Below, one piece after another: positions 1 through 7,377 of a DNA stretch of 39,266 bases. The stretch is from positions 1 to 39,266 of the forward strand of contig JBKPDY010000084.1 of the NCBI GenBank assembly GCA_046728155.1, in the 5' to 3' direction. The notes under the pieces were generated by a model that saw only the letters and a list, made by a program, of their open reading frames with translations, was not told the DNA's origin and searched no databases. The number at the start of each line of letters is the position of its first letter. The first letter of the stretch is position 1. This DNA comes from CAWDLX01 sp046728155 (lineage in GTDB: Bacteria > Actinomycetota > Actinomycetes > Mycobacteriales > Micromonosporaceae). The position numbers were made by a program, and so were the translations under genes.

Positions 1-1
1 G

Positions 2-97
2 GTGTACCGGCACCAGCTGCGTCCGACGCTGCTCGACGGCGCCGTGATCATGGACCGGATCTTCCAGGGCCGGGAGACGCCCGATGCGGGGGCGTAG
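2..97 (+). CDS. Tyrosine site-specific integrase, C-terminal end only
   Basis: Only the last 31 codons lie in the window; the 5' part is off the left edge. The peptide starts VYRHQLRP and ends MDRIFQGRE plus a short tail before TAG. A Tyr-x-His pair this close to the C-terminus resembles the nucleophile region of tyrosine recombinases, and the YRHQLRP...MDRIF pattern is what I recall from actinobacterial integrases. The stop lies 65 bp from the 3' end of a tRNA-Pro gene, the usual arrangement when an integrase sits beside its own attachment site in an actinomycete integrative element. The catalytic Arg/His boxes are not visible, so the assignment rests on the C-terminal motif and the tRNA context. 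Confidence 0.5.
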   Translation: MYRHQLRPTLLDGAVIMDRIFQGRETPDAGA

Positions 98-110
98 TCA
101 CTCAGTTAGT

Positions 111-155
111 CCCTCATCGAGGGGAAAGGGGCAAGTCCATCGATGGGATTTGCCC
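111..155. terminator. Hairpins between integrase end and tRNA 3' end
   Basis: Two inverted repeats occupy the gap. The first is CCCTC-atc-GAGGG at 111-123. The second is GGGCAA (129-134) pairing with TTGCCC (150-155) around a CCATCGATGG palindrome. They could end transcription of the integrase or the tRNA, or belong to the recombination site. No clear T-run follows, so termination is a guess. Confidence 0.3.
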
Positions 156-162
156 TCTGACC

Positions 163-239
163 TGGTCGGGGTGGCGGGATTTGAACCCACGACCTCTTCG
201 TCCCGAACGAAGCACGCTACCAAGCTGCGCCACACCCCG
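163..239 (-). tRNA. tRNA-Pro (anticodon CGG)
   Basis: Read on the minus strand this folds as a complete 77-nt tRNA. The acceptor stem CGGGGTG (239-233) pairs with CACCCCG (173-167), followed by discriminator A and an encoded CCA (165-163). The anticodon stem-loop has loop TTCGGGA, giving anticodon CGG. The T-arm contains GGTTCAAATCC. The 3' end points toward the integrase remnant, so the tRNA 3' half is the likely attachment site of an integrated element lying to the left. Confidence 0.95.
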
Positions 240-296
240 AAGTGTGCCGAGCAATCGTAGCCCACCCCGGCTGACGGCCAAACCGGCTATCCCGGC

Positions 297-1190
297 TCAG
301 ACCGGGATCAGCGTGAGCAGCGAGGCCTCCGGTCGGCACGCGAAACGTACCGGCGCGGTCGGGTGCGTGCCCAGTCCGGCCGAGACGTGCAGCCAGGAGG
401 CGGTGCCGGGCCAGCGGTGGAGCCCCTTCGCCATCCGGCGGTCCAGTCCGCAGTTGGTGACCAACGCCCCGACGCCGGGGACGCAGACCTGGCCGCCGTG
501 GGTGTGTCCGGCCAGGAGCAGTCGGAATCCATCGACCGCCATGTCGTCCAGTACTCGCGGCTCCGGCGAATGGGTCACGCCGATCGCGACATCAGACGAG
601 AGGGCGGGCCGTCCGCTGACCGAAGCGTAATCATCGAGCTCGATGTGGGGGTCGCCCACACCGACCAGTTCGACCGTACGCCCGCCCCCCTTTATCAGTG
701 CGCGGGCGTTGTTCAGGTCGGCCCAACCGCCGTCGGTCAGCAACCGCCGGAGGGCCTCGACCGGGAGGTCGACGCCTTGCAGGTACTCCCGGTCAGGCTT
801 GAAGTATTCAAACGGGTTCCGCCAGACCGGGCCCTTGTAGTCGTTCGACCCGAAAACGAACGCACCGGGATAGCGGAACAACGGACCGTAAGCAATGGCC
901 AGCCCGGCGAGCGAGTCTGGCGCCCCGATGTTGTCGCCGGTGACAACGACGAGATCGGGGTCGAGTCCGGCCAGGTCGGCCACCCATTGCTGCTTGCGTC
1001 GCTGCGATGGCATGAGGTGCAGGTCCGACAGGTGGAGCACGCGTAGCGGCTCCGCGTCGGGTTCGAGGATCGGCACGTCGAGGCGGCGCAGCGTGAACAT
1101 GTTCCGTTCGATGAGCGAGGCGTACGCGAAAGTAGCGGCCCCGGCCAGTGCCAGGCCGCCCAGCGCGGCGTTAACTGTGCGCGCCCTCAT
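297..1190 (-). CDS. Membrane-anchored calcineurin-like metallophosphoesterase
   Basis: 297-aa phosphoesterase of the calcineurin-like fold, probably using a binuclear metal centre to cleave a phosphoester; substrate unknown. The metal-binding boxes appear in order: SDLHL (Asp56, His58), VVTGDN near residue 86, GSND (the GNHE position) near 116, THSPEP, and AGHTHGGQ. A hydrophobic stretch at residues 8-27 after MRAR looks like an uncleaved anchor, placing the catalytic domain outside the membrane. The family occupies this place beside ponA2 in mycobacteria (Rv3683). The ATG at 1190 lies 6 nt after a TACCCT -10 box, which supports a leaderless transcript and this start. It is divergent from yqeY, with only 24 bp between the starts. 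Confidence 0.88.
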   Translation of the reverse strand: MRARTVNAALGGLALAGAATFAYASLIERNMFTLRRLDVPILEPDAEPLRVLHLSDLHLMPSQRRKQQWVADLAGLDPDLVVVTGDNIGAPDSLAGLAIAYGPLFRYPGAFVFGSNDYKGPVWRNPFEYFKPDREYLQGVDLPVEALRRLLTDGGWADLNNARALIKGGGRTVELVGVGDPHIELDDYASVSGRPALSSDVAIGVTHSPEPRVLDDMAVDGFRLLLAGHTHGGQVCVPGVGALVTNCGLDRRMAKGLHRWPGTASWLHVSAGLGTHPTAPVRFACRPEASLLTLIPV

Positions 1191-1196
1191 TCGTTC

Positions 1197-1202
1197 AGGG
1201 TA
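1197..1202 (-). promoter_or_regulatory. -10 box for the metallophosphoesterase gene (leaderless)
   Basis: Read on the minus strand the box is TACCCT, followed by 6 nt and the ATG at 1190. It shares bases 1201-1202 with the -10 box of the divergent yqeY gene, so RNA polymerase cannot sit on both at once. Confidence 0.55.
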
Positions 1203-1206
1203 CGGT
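1201..1206 (+). promoter_or_regulatory. -10 box for yqeY (leaderless)
   Basis: TACGGT followed by 8 nt and GTG at 1215. There is no room or sequence for a Shine-Dalgarno site, so the transcript probably begins at the start codon. Confidence 0.5.
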
Positions 1207-1214
1207 GCTCGCTT

Positions 1215-1670
1215 GTGAACGCGCTCAAGGCCCGGCTCGAATCCGACCTCCGGGACTCAATGAAGGCTCGTGACGAGTTGGTCACGTCCACGCTGCGGAT
1301 GGCGCTGGCCGCTATCCGCAAGGCCGAGGTCGCCGGTAAGGCGGCGCGCGAGCTCACCGATGACGAGGCGCTCGCCGTATTGTCCAGCGAGGCCAAGAAG
1401 CGGCGCGAGGCCGCCACAGCGTTCGCCGACGCCGGCCGCGCCCAGTCGGCCGAGAAGGAGCGGGCGGAGGAGGCGGTTATCGCCCGGTACCTGCCAGCCC
1501 AACTGACCGACGCTGAGCTTGCCGACATCGTCAGAAATGCCCTCGCGACTGCCGGTATCGCGGTCAACAGGGCCCAGATAGGCCCGGCTATGAAGGCGGC
1601 GCAGGCCGCGGTGGCCGGCCGGGCCGAGGGCGGACGGGTCGCCGCGGAGGTCCGGCGCCAGCTCGGCTGA
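1215..1670 (+). CDS. GatB/YqeY domain protein
   Basis: 151-aa YqeY-type protein. It is related to the tail domain of the GatB subunit of Asp/Glu-tRNA amidotransferase; its cellular role is not settled and may involve tRNA or amidotransferase chemistry. Family features seen are the N-terminal helix MNALKARLESDLRDSMKARD, the block LRMALAAIRKAEV, the basic EAKKRREAA segment, the YLPAQLTDAEL motif near residue 93, and the C-terminal GRAEGGRVAAEVRRQL. The length is typical. The GTG start is chosen because a -10 box ends 8 nt upstream. It converges with the penicillin-binding protein gene, with 29 bp between the stops. Confidence 0.9.
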   Translation: MNALKARLESDLRDSMKARDELVTSTLRMALAAIRKAEVAGKAARELTDDEALAVLSSEAKKRREAATAFADAGRAQSAEKERAEEAVIARYLPAQLTDAELADIVRNALATAGIAVNRAQIGPAMKAAQAAVAGRAEGGRVAAEVRRQLG

Positions 1671-1682
1671 GCCGGGACGATT

Positions 1683-1708
1683 GGCCACTGGGCACAGGGC
1701 TAGTGGCC
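1683..1708. terminator. Hairpin between convergent yqeY and ponA2
   Basis: A 7-bp perfect inverted repeat, GGCCACT at 1683-1689 and AGTGGCC at 1702-1708, spans the gap and covers the ponA2 stop codon. Its place between converging genes suits a shared terminator. There is no T-run. Confidence 0.35.
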
Positions 1709-4150
1709 GCCCCCGCCTCCGCCGCCGCCAGGTCCGCCCCCGGGCGGGGGTGGACCGATCGTCGGAGACGGCGTAGGTCCACCTTTGCTGGTGTACAGCG
1801 TGACCTCCGTACCCTTGCTGCTCGATCCGGCCGGATCGGTCTTGGCGACCGTGCCGACGGGGCAGGAGGACGGTACGGGTGTCGGGTCGACCGAGACGCT
1901 GAAGCCCGCCCCTGTGATCATGCGGGTCGCGTCGCTGATCGACTTGCACGTCACGTTGGGGATGTTCACCCGCTTGCCGAAGATGAGCGCCTGGTTGGTG
2001 GGGACGGCGAACTGGAACTTGCGTTTGCCCTTCATCGAGTCGCGCAACGTGTAGGCGACCGCAGTGTTGACCTTGTTCGCGGCGTCGAACCCCTGCGGCG
2101 TTTCGGCGTAGTCGGGGTTTGCCAGCACGCCCGCTACGGTTAGCTGCTTGGTACTCATGATCAGGTTTGCGGTCCAGTTCTCGTCGGCCGTACCGGTCTT
2201 GCCGATGACGGGATACCCGACCGTCTGTGCCAGCGTCCGGCCGTTGATCCACGTGCCGGTGCCGCCGTTGCATCGGCCGAGGCCGCCGGGATCCATCACC
2301 GGGCAGCGGGCGATATCCGCGGCGGCGCGCGCAATCTCTGCATTGACCACTTGCGAGCAGATGGGGTCGGCGACACCCTTCAGCTCGTGACCGTCCCGGT
2401 CGAAAAGCTGCTGAAGCGGGATCGGTTTGCAGTACTTCCCCTCAGCGGCCACGGTTGCGTAGGCGTTGGCCAGTTCAAGCGGAACCGTGTCAGTGACACC
2501 GATCGTGAACGGGCCGAAGGCATGCGACTCGCCGACGCTGTCGGTGATCTCCTTATCCTTGCTGGCGCGGAACACCATGCCGAGCCGCTTCGCCATGGCG
2601 ACGACGTTCTCCGTCCCGAGCATTGCCTGCAGCGGGATGAAGTACGTGTTGACCGAGCGGCCGAAGCCGGTCCACATGTTCCTCGGCCCGTCCATCCACT
2701 GTGGATTGGAGTTGACCGGGCACCACTTACCGGAGTGGTCACTGCAGGCGCTGAGGTCTCCGATACCCACGATGTAGTTCGAATGGTAGGGCGAGTGCGC
2801 GTTGATGGTGAAGTCGAGCGGATATTTGTTCTCCAGCGCCGTCAGCACCGTGAAGATTTTGAATGTCGATCCGGACTTGTATCCGGAGATGTCGCCGCCG
2901 CCGGTTAGCAACGGGTTGGTCGTCGTCGGGTAGGTGCCGCGAATCCCGAGTCGGGCCAGTCTCGGATCGCTCGAGATGGCGTTCTTGGAGGTGTCCAGGC
3001 CGTAGTTGCGGTTGACGGCGAGCGCCCGCACCTTGCCCGAACCGGGCTCGATCGCGGCGATCATCAGTGCGTTCTTGTTGCCAGTGGGCACCTGCTCCTC
3101 GAGATGCTTCTTGGCCGAGTTCTCGACCGTGACATCCATCGTCGTGACGACCCGGTATCCACCGGACTTCAGCTTGTACGCGCGCGACTCCTCGTCGGGG
3201 CCGAAGGAGGGGTTCGCGATCCACCAGCGGTAGAAGTAGTCGCAGAAGAATCCCCAGGCGGGGTTGACGGTCGAGATACAGCCGTTGGGCGTGCGCTTAC
3301 CGGTGACCTTGGTCTTGTCCTGGCTCGCGGCGTTGGCGTCGGCCTGCGAGATCTTGCCCATCTTGACCATCTGGCCGAGTACGTACGCCCGGCGGGCGAT
3401 GGCCTTGGCGTAGCCATCGGGGGTGGTCAGGTCGTACTTGGTCGGCGCCTGCGGCAGGCTCGCGAGCAGGGCGGCCTCGGCGAGGGTCAGATCCTTGGGC
3501 TCCTTGCCGAAGTAGACCTGGCTGGCCGCGTAGATGCCGTACGTTCCGTGCCCGAACGCGGCGATGTTGAGGTACCGCTCGAGGATCTCGTCCTTGGAGT
3601 ACTTCGTCTCGATCGCGAGCGCCAGTCGGGCCTCACGCAGCTTGCGGGCGCCGGTGTGCTCGGTGGCGGCGATGATCTCCGCAGGGCTGGTCGCCGAATA
3701 GGTGATCGCATTTCGCACGTACTGCATGGTGAGCGTGGAGGCGCCCTGCTCGGTGTCCCCCTGCTGATTGTGGACGTAGGCACGGATGATGCCCTGCAGG
3801 TCGATGCCGTTGTGCTCATAGAAGCGCTGGTCCTCGGCGGCGATGATGGCGTTGCGCATGACCATCGGTACGTCCGAGAGCGAGATGTCGTGCCGGTTCT
3901 CGTCGTAGAACGTCGCCAGCCGGGTCTTGTTGTCGCTGGCGTAGATGTAGGTGTTCTGCGGCGGGCTCGGCTCCTGCAGGACGGCCGGGAGCTCACCGAA
4001 CTGGTCGACGCCGGCCTTCGCCGCGAGGCCGGTCATCGCGATGACGGGGAATGCCGCCGCGGCGACCACCACGCCGGCGAGAATTCCGCACAGCAGCAAC
4101 GAGGCAGCGTTGGCCACGAGGCTCCGGTCACGTTTGCGAATCCAGGTCAC
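1700..4150 (-). CDS. ponA2: Class A penicillin-binding protein with PASTA domain (PonA2-like)
   Basis: 816-aa bifunctional peptidoglycan synthase: glycosyltransferase polymerises lipid II, transpeptidase cross-links stem peptides. A basic N-terminus is followed by one membrane segment (about residues 15-40). The glycosyltransferase domain shows EDQRFYEHNG and QGASTLTMQ. The transpeptidase has STFK with Ser428 as nucleophile, an SVN triad, and KTGT at Lys651. One PASTA domain follows (IPNVTCKS...GAGFSV), then a Pro/Gly-rich tail ending in nine consecutive residues of almost only Gly. A GTG at 4156 would abut the TACCCT -10 box, whereas GTG at 4150 lies 6 nt after it, so the latter is chosen. 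The neighbouring WhiB gene matches the mycobacterial ponA2-whiB4 order. Confidence 0.92.
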   Translation of the reverse strand: MTWIRKRDRSLVANAASLLLCGILAGVVVAAAAFPVIAMTGLAAKAGVDQFGELPAVLQEPSPPQNTYIYASDNKTRLATFYDENRHDISLSDVPMVMRNAIIAAEDQRFYEHNGIDLQGIIRAYVHNQQGDTEQGASTLTMQYVRNAITYSATSPAEIIAATEHTGARKLREARLALAIETKYSKDEILERYLNIAAFGHGTYGIYAASQVYFGKEPKDLTLAEAALLASLPQAPTKYDLTTPDGYAKAIARRAYVLGQMVKMGKISQADANAASQDKTKVTGKRTPNGCISTVNPAWGFFCDYFYRWWIANPSFGPDEESRAYKLKSGGYRVVTTMDVTVENSAKKHLEEQVPTGNKNALMIAAIEPGSGKVRALAVNRNYGLDTSKNAISSDPRLARLGIRGTYPTTTNPLLTGGGDISGYKSGSTFKIFTVLTALENKYPLDFTINAHSPYHSNYIVGIGDLSACSDHSGKWCPVNSNPQWMDGPRNMWTGFGRSVNTYFIPLQAMLGTENVVAMAKRLGMVFRASKDKEITDSVGESHAFGPFTIGVTDTVPLELANAYATVAAEGKYCKPIPLQQLFDRDGHELKGVADPICSQVVNAEIARAAADIARCPVMDPGGLGRCNGGTGTWINGRTLAQTVGYPVIGKTGTADENWTANLIMSTKQLTVAGVLANPDYAETPQGFDAANKVNTAVAYTLRDSMKGKRKFQFAVPTNQALIFGKRVNIPNVTCKSISDATRMITGAGFSVSVDPTPVPSSCPVGTVAKTDPAGSSSKGTEVTLYTSKGGPTPSPTIGPPPPGGGPGGGGGGGGH

Positions 4151-4156
4151 GGCCAC

Positions 4157-4162
4157 AGGGTA
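4157..4162 (-). promoter_or_regulatory. -10 box for ponA2 (leaderless)
   Basis: Minus-strand TACCCT, 6 nt before GTG at 4150. The same hexamer and spacing occur before the metallophosphoesterase and marP genes. Confidence 0.5.
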
Positions 4163-4495
4163 GTGGACGAAGCCGGAGATCGCGGTCGGGCGCGCCGCAG
4201 CATGATCAACTTACGAATGCCGTGATCGTTTTCGAAATACCGGGCTCGCCGTCCCTCCATCGCGAGCCGCTGCGGGTCTGGGTGCTCGGACCCGCACCCA
4301 GGTGCGTCCGACCAGTCAGCACTATCCCGTTTTGCGTTTTTCTATGACGACGTTGCGTAACTGCCCGACTACGGAGCATGATGGTCCGGCGAGGCCGTAG
4401 ATCCTCGCCGCAGGCAGACCGGAACGCGTCGCGCAGCAGACACCATCGCCGCGATCACCGGTAACGGGAAGTGGACAAAAGGGGGACGTCTACAC
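4163..4495. other. Intergenic regulatory region between divergent ponA2 and whiB4/wblA
   Basis: About 330 bp without a credible gene. The right end carries GGGGGA (4481-4486), a ribosome binding site 9 nt before the WhiB ATG. WhiB thus has a 5' untranslated leader, unlike its leaderless neighbours. AT-rich patches around 4325-4365 (TTGCGTTTTTCTATG, then TTGCGTAAC) could hold its promoter, but I cannot assign the boxes with confidence. I see no riboswitch or repeat. Confidence 0.4.
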
Positions 4496-4786
4496 ATGGG
4501 GATGATCGCCGACTGGCCAAGTTTGGCCGCGTGCCGAAACGGTGACCCGGATGCGCTGTTCGTCCAGGGGGCCGAGCAGAACGTTGCGAAGCGGATCTGC
4601 CGCGGCTGCCCGGTGCGCTACGAATGCCTCGCCGACGCGCTGGACAACCGGATCGAATTCGGAGTGTGGGGCGGCATGACCGAGCGCGAGCGCCGGGCAC
4701 TGCTTCGCCGACACCCGAAGGTGCCCAGCTGGCGGCAGATGTTCGAGGCCGCGATCAAGCAGAAGGACCTCGTGAGCACGCGATAG
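4496..4786 (+). CDS. WhiB-family iron-sulfur regulator (WhiB4/WblA type)
   Basis: 96-aa WhiB-like protein. It has four cysteines, Cys13, Cys35, Cys38 and Cys44, with the central C-x2-C-x5-C spacing that binds an oxygen- and NO-sensitive 4Fe-4S cluster. The turn GVWGGMTERERR (residues 56-67) is followed by a basic LLRRHP segment that acts in DNA binding or sigma-factor contact. The sequence LFVQGAEQN and ALDNRIEFGVWGGMTERERRAL is closest to the WhiB4/WblA branch, and the place between ponA2 and the two ArsA-like ATPases is that of M. tuberculosis whiB4. A strong GGGGGA site precedes the ATG. In relatives this protein controls redox response and, in Streptomyces, development and antibiotic output. 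Confidence 0.9.
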   Translation: MGMIADWPSLAACRNGDPDALFVQGAEQNVAKRICRGCPVRYECLADALDNRIEFGVWGGMTERERRALLRRHPKVPSWRQMFEAAIKQKDLVSTR

Positions 4787-4875
4787 CCCGACCGGCACGC
4801 GAGGGCCCGGTCAATGTTGGCGGACGCCGGACCCCGACGATCTTCCTAACGTCTCCGGGGTGGCTGGGCTTCTCG

Positions 4876-6072
4876 TCATCCAGCGGCCAACGCCGCACCG
4901 ATCTCGCGCAGCCCCTCGATGTGGTGAACGTCGAGGGGCTGCGCCGCGACCGTTGCGACCGGCACTTCCGGATGGGTCGAGGTGAACCGGCGGGTCACCT
5001 TTCGCTCGCGTGCCGCGCGGGCCTGAAGCTGAGCGTGGATGACCAGCACATCCGCGGCGACCGGGTTCTCCGCCCGGAGGCGTTCGCTCGCTGCGAGCGC
5101 CTCCGCCTCGTCGATCTCAGCCGCTTCGACCTCGTGCACCCGGTTCAGCACGAGGCCGGCCAACGGCATGCGCTCCTCGGAGAGGCGGCCGGCGAAGTAA
5201 TCCGCCTCCCGGACGGCGTCCGGGTCGGGAGATGCGACGACAAGGAACGCGGTCTCGGGTGCCTGAAGCACCCGGTACGTCTGCTCGGCCCGCTCGCGGA
5301 AGCCGCCGAACATCGAGTCGAGTGCGCCCACGAAACCCGACAGATCGGTGATGAGCTGGGCACCAAGGATCTTGTCGATCAGCTTGGAGAAGAGGCCGAA
5401 CGACGCCGTCACCAGGCTGAAAACGCTTCGCCCGCTGCCGCGGGCCGGCGCGATCAGCAGCCTGAGCATCCGACCGTCGAGGAAGCGGCCCAACCGCGCA
5501 GGGGCATTGAGGAAGTCCAGCGCCGATCTCGACGGCGGGGTGTCCACGACGATCAGGTCCCAGTCGCTCCGGGCGCGCAGTTGGCCGAGTTTCTCCATCG
5601 CCATGTACTCCTGGGTCCCGGCGAACGTGGAACTCATGGCCTGGTAGAAGGGGTTGACGAAGATCTCCTCGGCCCGCTCGGGGCTGGTGTGTGCCGCGAC
5701 CACCTCATCGAACGTACGTTTCATATCGAGCATCATCGCGAAAAGCTCACCGGACGCGACGCCGCGAACCTCCCGAGGCGTGTTGTCGAGCGTAGTCAGG
5801 CCCAGGGACTGGGCCAGCCGGCGGGCCGGGTCGATCGTCAGCACGACCGTGCGCCGTCCATGGTGCTCGGCTGCCCGCAGCGCCAGCGCCGCGGCCATGG
5901 TCGTCTTTCCCACGCCGCCGGACCCGCAGCACACGATGACCCGGATCGCGGGGTTGGCCAGCAGGCTGTCGACGTCGAGCACCGGCGCATCCTCGGCCGG
6001 CGGAGTCTGTCTACGTAGCACGGTCCCGGCCGGTGCGGTTCGAGCAGCATGGGAGGTCTGTGAACGGGCCAT
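4876..6072 (-). CDS. ArsA/Get3-like ATPase, second subunit (Rv3680-like)
   Basis: 398-aa P-loop ATPase of the ArsA/Get3 (SIMIBI) class. The Walker A is GSGGVGKTT (residues 50-58). The usual deviant signature lysine (GKGG) is replaced by Ser51, so the intradimer lysine contact must come from the partner or be absent. Other motifs are VVLTIDPARRLAQSLG and DTPPSRSALDFL (switch region). An N-terminal extension of about 40 residues precedes the domain. The ATG lies 1 nt after the stop of the upstream paralogue, so the two are co-translated and likely form a heterodimer. Mycobacterial Rv3679/Rv3680 at the same locus have been described as Get3-like. No arsenic genes are nearby, so arsenite export is unlikely. 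Confidence 0.88.
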   Translation of the reverse strand: MARSQTSHAARTAPAGTVLRRQTPPAEDAPVLDVDSLLANPAIRVIVCCGSGGVGKTTMAAALALRAAEHHGRRTVVLTIDPARRLAQSLGLTTLDNTPREVRGVASGELFAMMLDMKRTFDEVVAAHTSPERAEEIFVNPFYQAMSSTFAGTQEYMAMEKLGQLRARSDWDLIVVDTPPSRSALDFLNAPARLGRFLDGRMLRLLIAPARGSGRSVFSLVTASFGLFSKLIDKILGAQLITDLSGFVGALDSMFGGFRERAEQTYRVLQAPETAFLVVASPDPDAVREADYFAGRLSEERMPLAGLVLNRVHEVEAAEIDEAEALAASERLRAENPVAADVLVIHAQLQARAARERKVTRRFTSTHPEVPVATVAAQPLDVHHIEGLREIGAALAAG

Positions 6073-6073
6073 T

Positions 6074-7123
6074 TCAGCTCGCCTCGCCCGGCGCAGGTCG
6101 GGCGGGACCGCGGCGGCTCGACGAGGTGGCGGTGCCCGCTGTGGGACCCGTGAGCAGTAGCCCGGCCAGGTGGTAGAGGCCGTCGAGGCTCATCCCGGCC
6201 GGCAGCGCCGGAAGCTCGACGATGGGACGGCCGAGCGCGGCCAGTTCGGCTCGCAGCTCCTCTTCGACGCCACCACGGACAAGGTGGGCCCGAGCCTCGT
6301 CGAGCAGGCCCGTCACCACAGCGCGGTCGGACGGTAGGCCGGCGAGGACCAGGCCCTTGCGTACATCCGCCTGGCCGACCTTGCCCTTGGGCAGGAGCGG
6401 TTCCTGCGTCGCATTGATGATGATGTTGCCGACAGGGATGTCGAGGCGCTGCAGTTCGGTGATCACGTCGGCCGTCTCCTGGACCGGCATCTCCTCGAGG
6501 AGCGTCACCACGTGCACCGACGTGACGGGTGAGCGGAGCACTGCGGCCACACCAACGCTCTGGTTCTTGATCGGACCGACCCTCGTTATCCGTGCGGTCT
6601 CCGCGGTGACGTTGAGAAAGCGGCCGATACGCCCCGTGGGCGGTGCGTCGAGGACGACGGCGTCATAGACCCGGTGGCCGTTCTCGGTGCGCGTCACGGC
6701 CTCCTTCACCTTGCCCGTGAGCAGGACATCGCGCAGGCCCGGCGCGATCGTGGTGGCGAAGTCGATCGCACCGAAGCGCTTGAGAGCCTTACCGGCCCGG
6801 CCCAGTCGGTAGAACATGTCGAGGTACTCCAGCAACGCATCTTCGGCATCGACCGCGAGCGCGAACACCTCCCCGCCTCCCTCCGAGGCGGAGCCTGGGT
6901 AGCCGACGGCGACGGGCCGCTCGGCGTACGGGAGCTGCGCCCGGTCGAAGACGCCGGCGATTCCCTGGCGCTCCTCGACCTCCATGAGCAGGGTCCGGCG
7001 CCCGTCCGAGGCGAGCGCGAGCGCCAGCGCCGCCGCCACCGTGGTCTTGCCCGTACCGCCCTTGCCGGTGACCACGTTCAGTCGTGCCGGCCAGCGGATA
7101 TGTGGGTGGTGGCTTGGAGGCAC
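6074..7123 (-). CDS. ArsA/Get3-like ATPase, first subunit (Rv3679-like)
   Basis: 349-aa ATPase of the ArsA/Get3 class with the complete deviant Walker A GKGGTGKTT (residues 20-28, signature Lys21), an EVEERQGIAG segment and the switch motif DAPPTGRIGRFL. It lacks the long N-terminal extension of its partner. GTG at 7123 is taken as the start because a TAACCT box ends 6 nt upstream. It leads a two-gene minus-strand operon with the second ATPase (1-nt spacing) and is divergent from the DUF4177 gene. By family it should hydrolyse ATP as a dimer to move or chaperone a client, possibly a hydrophobic protein. The client is unknown. Confidence 0.88.
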   Translation of the reverse strand: MPPSHHPHIRWPARLNVVTGKGGTGKTTVAAALALALASDGRRTLLMEVEERQGIAGVFDRAQLPYAERPVAVGYPGSASEGGGEVFALAVDAEDALLEYLDMFYRLGRAGKALKRFGAIDFATTIAPGLRDVLLTGKVKEAVTRTENGHRVYDAVVLDAPPTGRIGRFLNVTAETARITRVGPIKNQSVGVAAVLRSPVTSVHVVTLLEEMPVQETADVITELQRLDIPVGNIIINATQEPLLPKGKVGQADVRKGLVLAGLPSDRAVVTGLLDEARAHLVRGGVEEELRAELAALGRPIVELPALPAGMSLDGLYHLAGLLLTGPTAGTATSSSRRGPARPAPGEAS

Positions 7124-7129
7124 GTACCG

Positions 7130-7135
7130 AGGTTA
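7130..7135 (-). promoter_or_regulatory. -10 box for the ArsA-like ATPase operon (leaderless)
   Basis: Minus-strand TAACCT, 6 nt before GTG at 7123. Confidence 0.5.
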
Positions 7136-7196
7136 CCCAAGCGGCCCGCGTGCGAGCGGAGCGAGCGCCAACCGGCCAACCGGCAACTGGCTCGGC

Positions 7197-7202
7197 TAGT
7201 GT
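7197..7202 (+). promoter_or_regulatory. -10 box for the DUF4177-ridA transcript (leaderless)
   Basis: TAGTGT, 7 nt before ATG at 7210. No Shine-Dalgarno sequence lies between box and start. Confidence 0.5.
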
Positions 7203-7209
7203 GCGCTTT

Positions 7210-7377
7210 ATGTCGACTCAGCGTTGGGAGTACGCGACCGTACCGTTGCTCGTTCACGCCACGAAGCAGATCCTCGACACGTGGGGTGAGGACGGCTGGG
7301 AACTGGTCGCCGTCGTTCCCGGACCGAACTCAGAACAGCTCGTCGCGTACTTCAAACGCCCGAAGTCCTCGGCATGA
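7210..7377 (+). CDS. Small DUF4177 family protein
   Basis: 55-aa protein beginning MSTQRWEYATVPL. The WEY...TWGEDGWELVAVVPG pattern is the signature of DUF4177, a compact family of unknown function common in actinobacteria. It corresponds in position to Rv3678A. Its stop overlaps the ridA start as ATGA (7374-7377), so the two are translationally coupled. The ATG at 7210 is favoured over upstream GTG codons by the -10 box 7 nt before it. Confidence 0.82.
   Translation: MSTQRWEYATVPLLVHATKQILDTWGEDGWELVAVVPGPNSEQLVAYFKRPKSSA

Noticed and set aside
3104..4225. Plus-strand open frame of about 370 codons opposite ponA2
   Set aside because: Antisense to a clear penicillin-binding protein; Arg/Val/Gly-rich composition without motifs.
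4624..6018. Plus-strand open frame of over 450 codons starting inside the WhiB gene
   Set aside because: It overlaps WhiB in another frame and is antisense to the ArsA-like ATPase; composition is that of a shadow frame.
4876..7123. Arsenite efflux ATPases
   Set aside because: The genes resemble ArsA, but no arsB, arsC, arsD or arsR is near and the locus matches Get3-like genes of mycobacteria.
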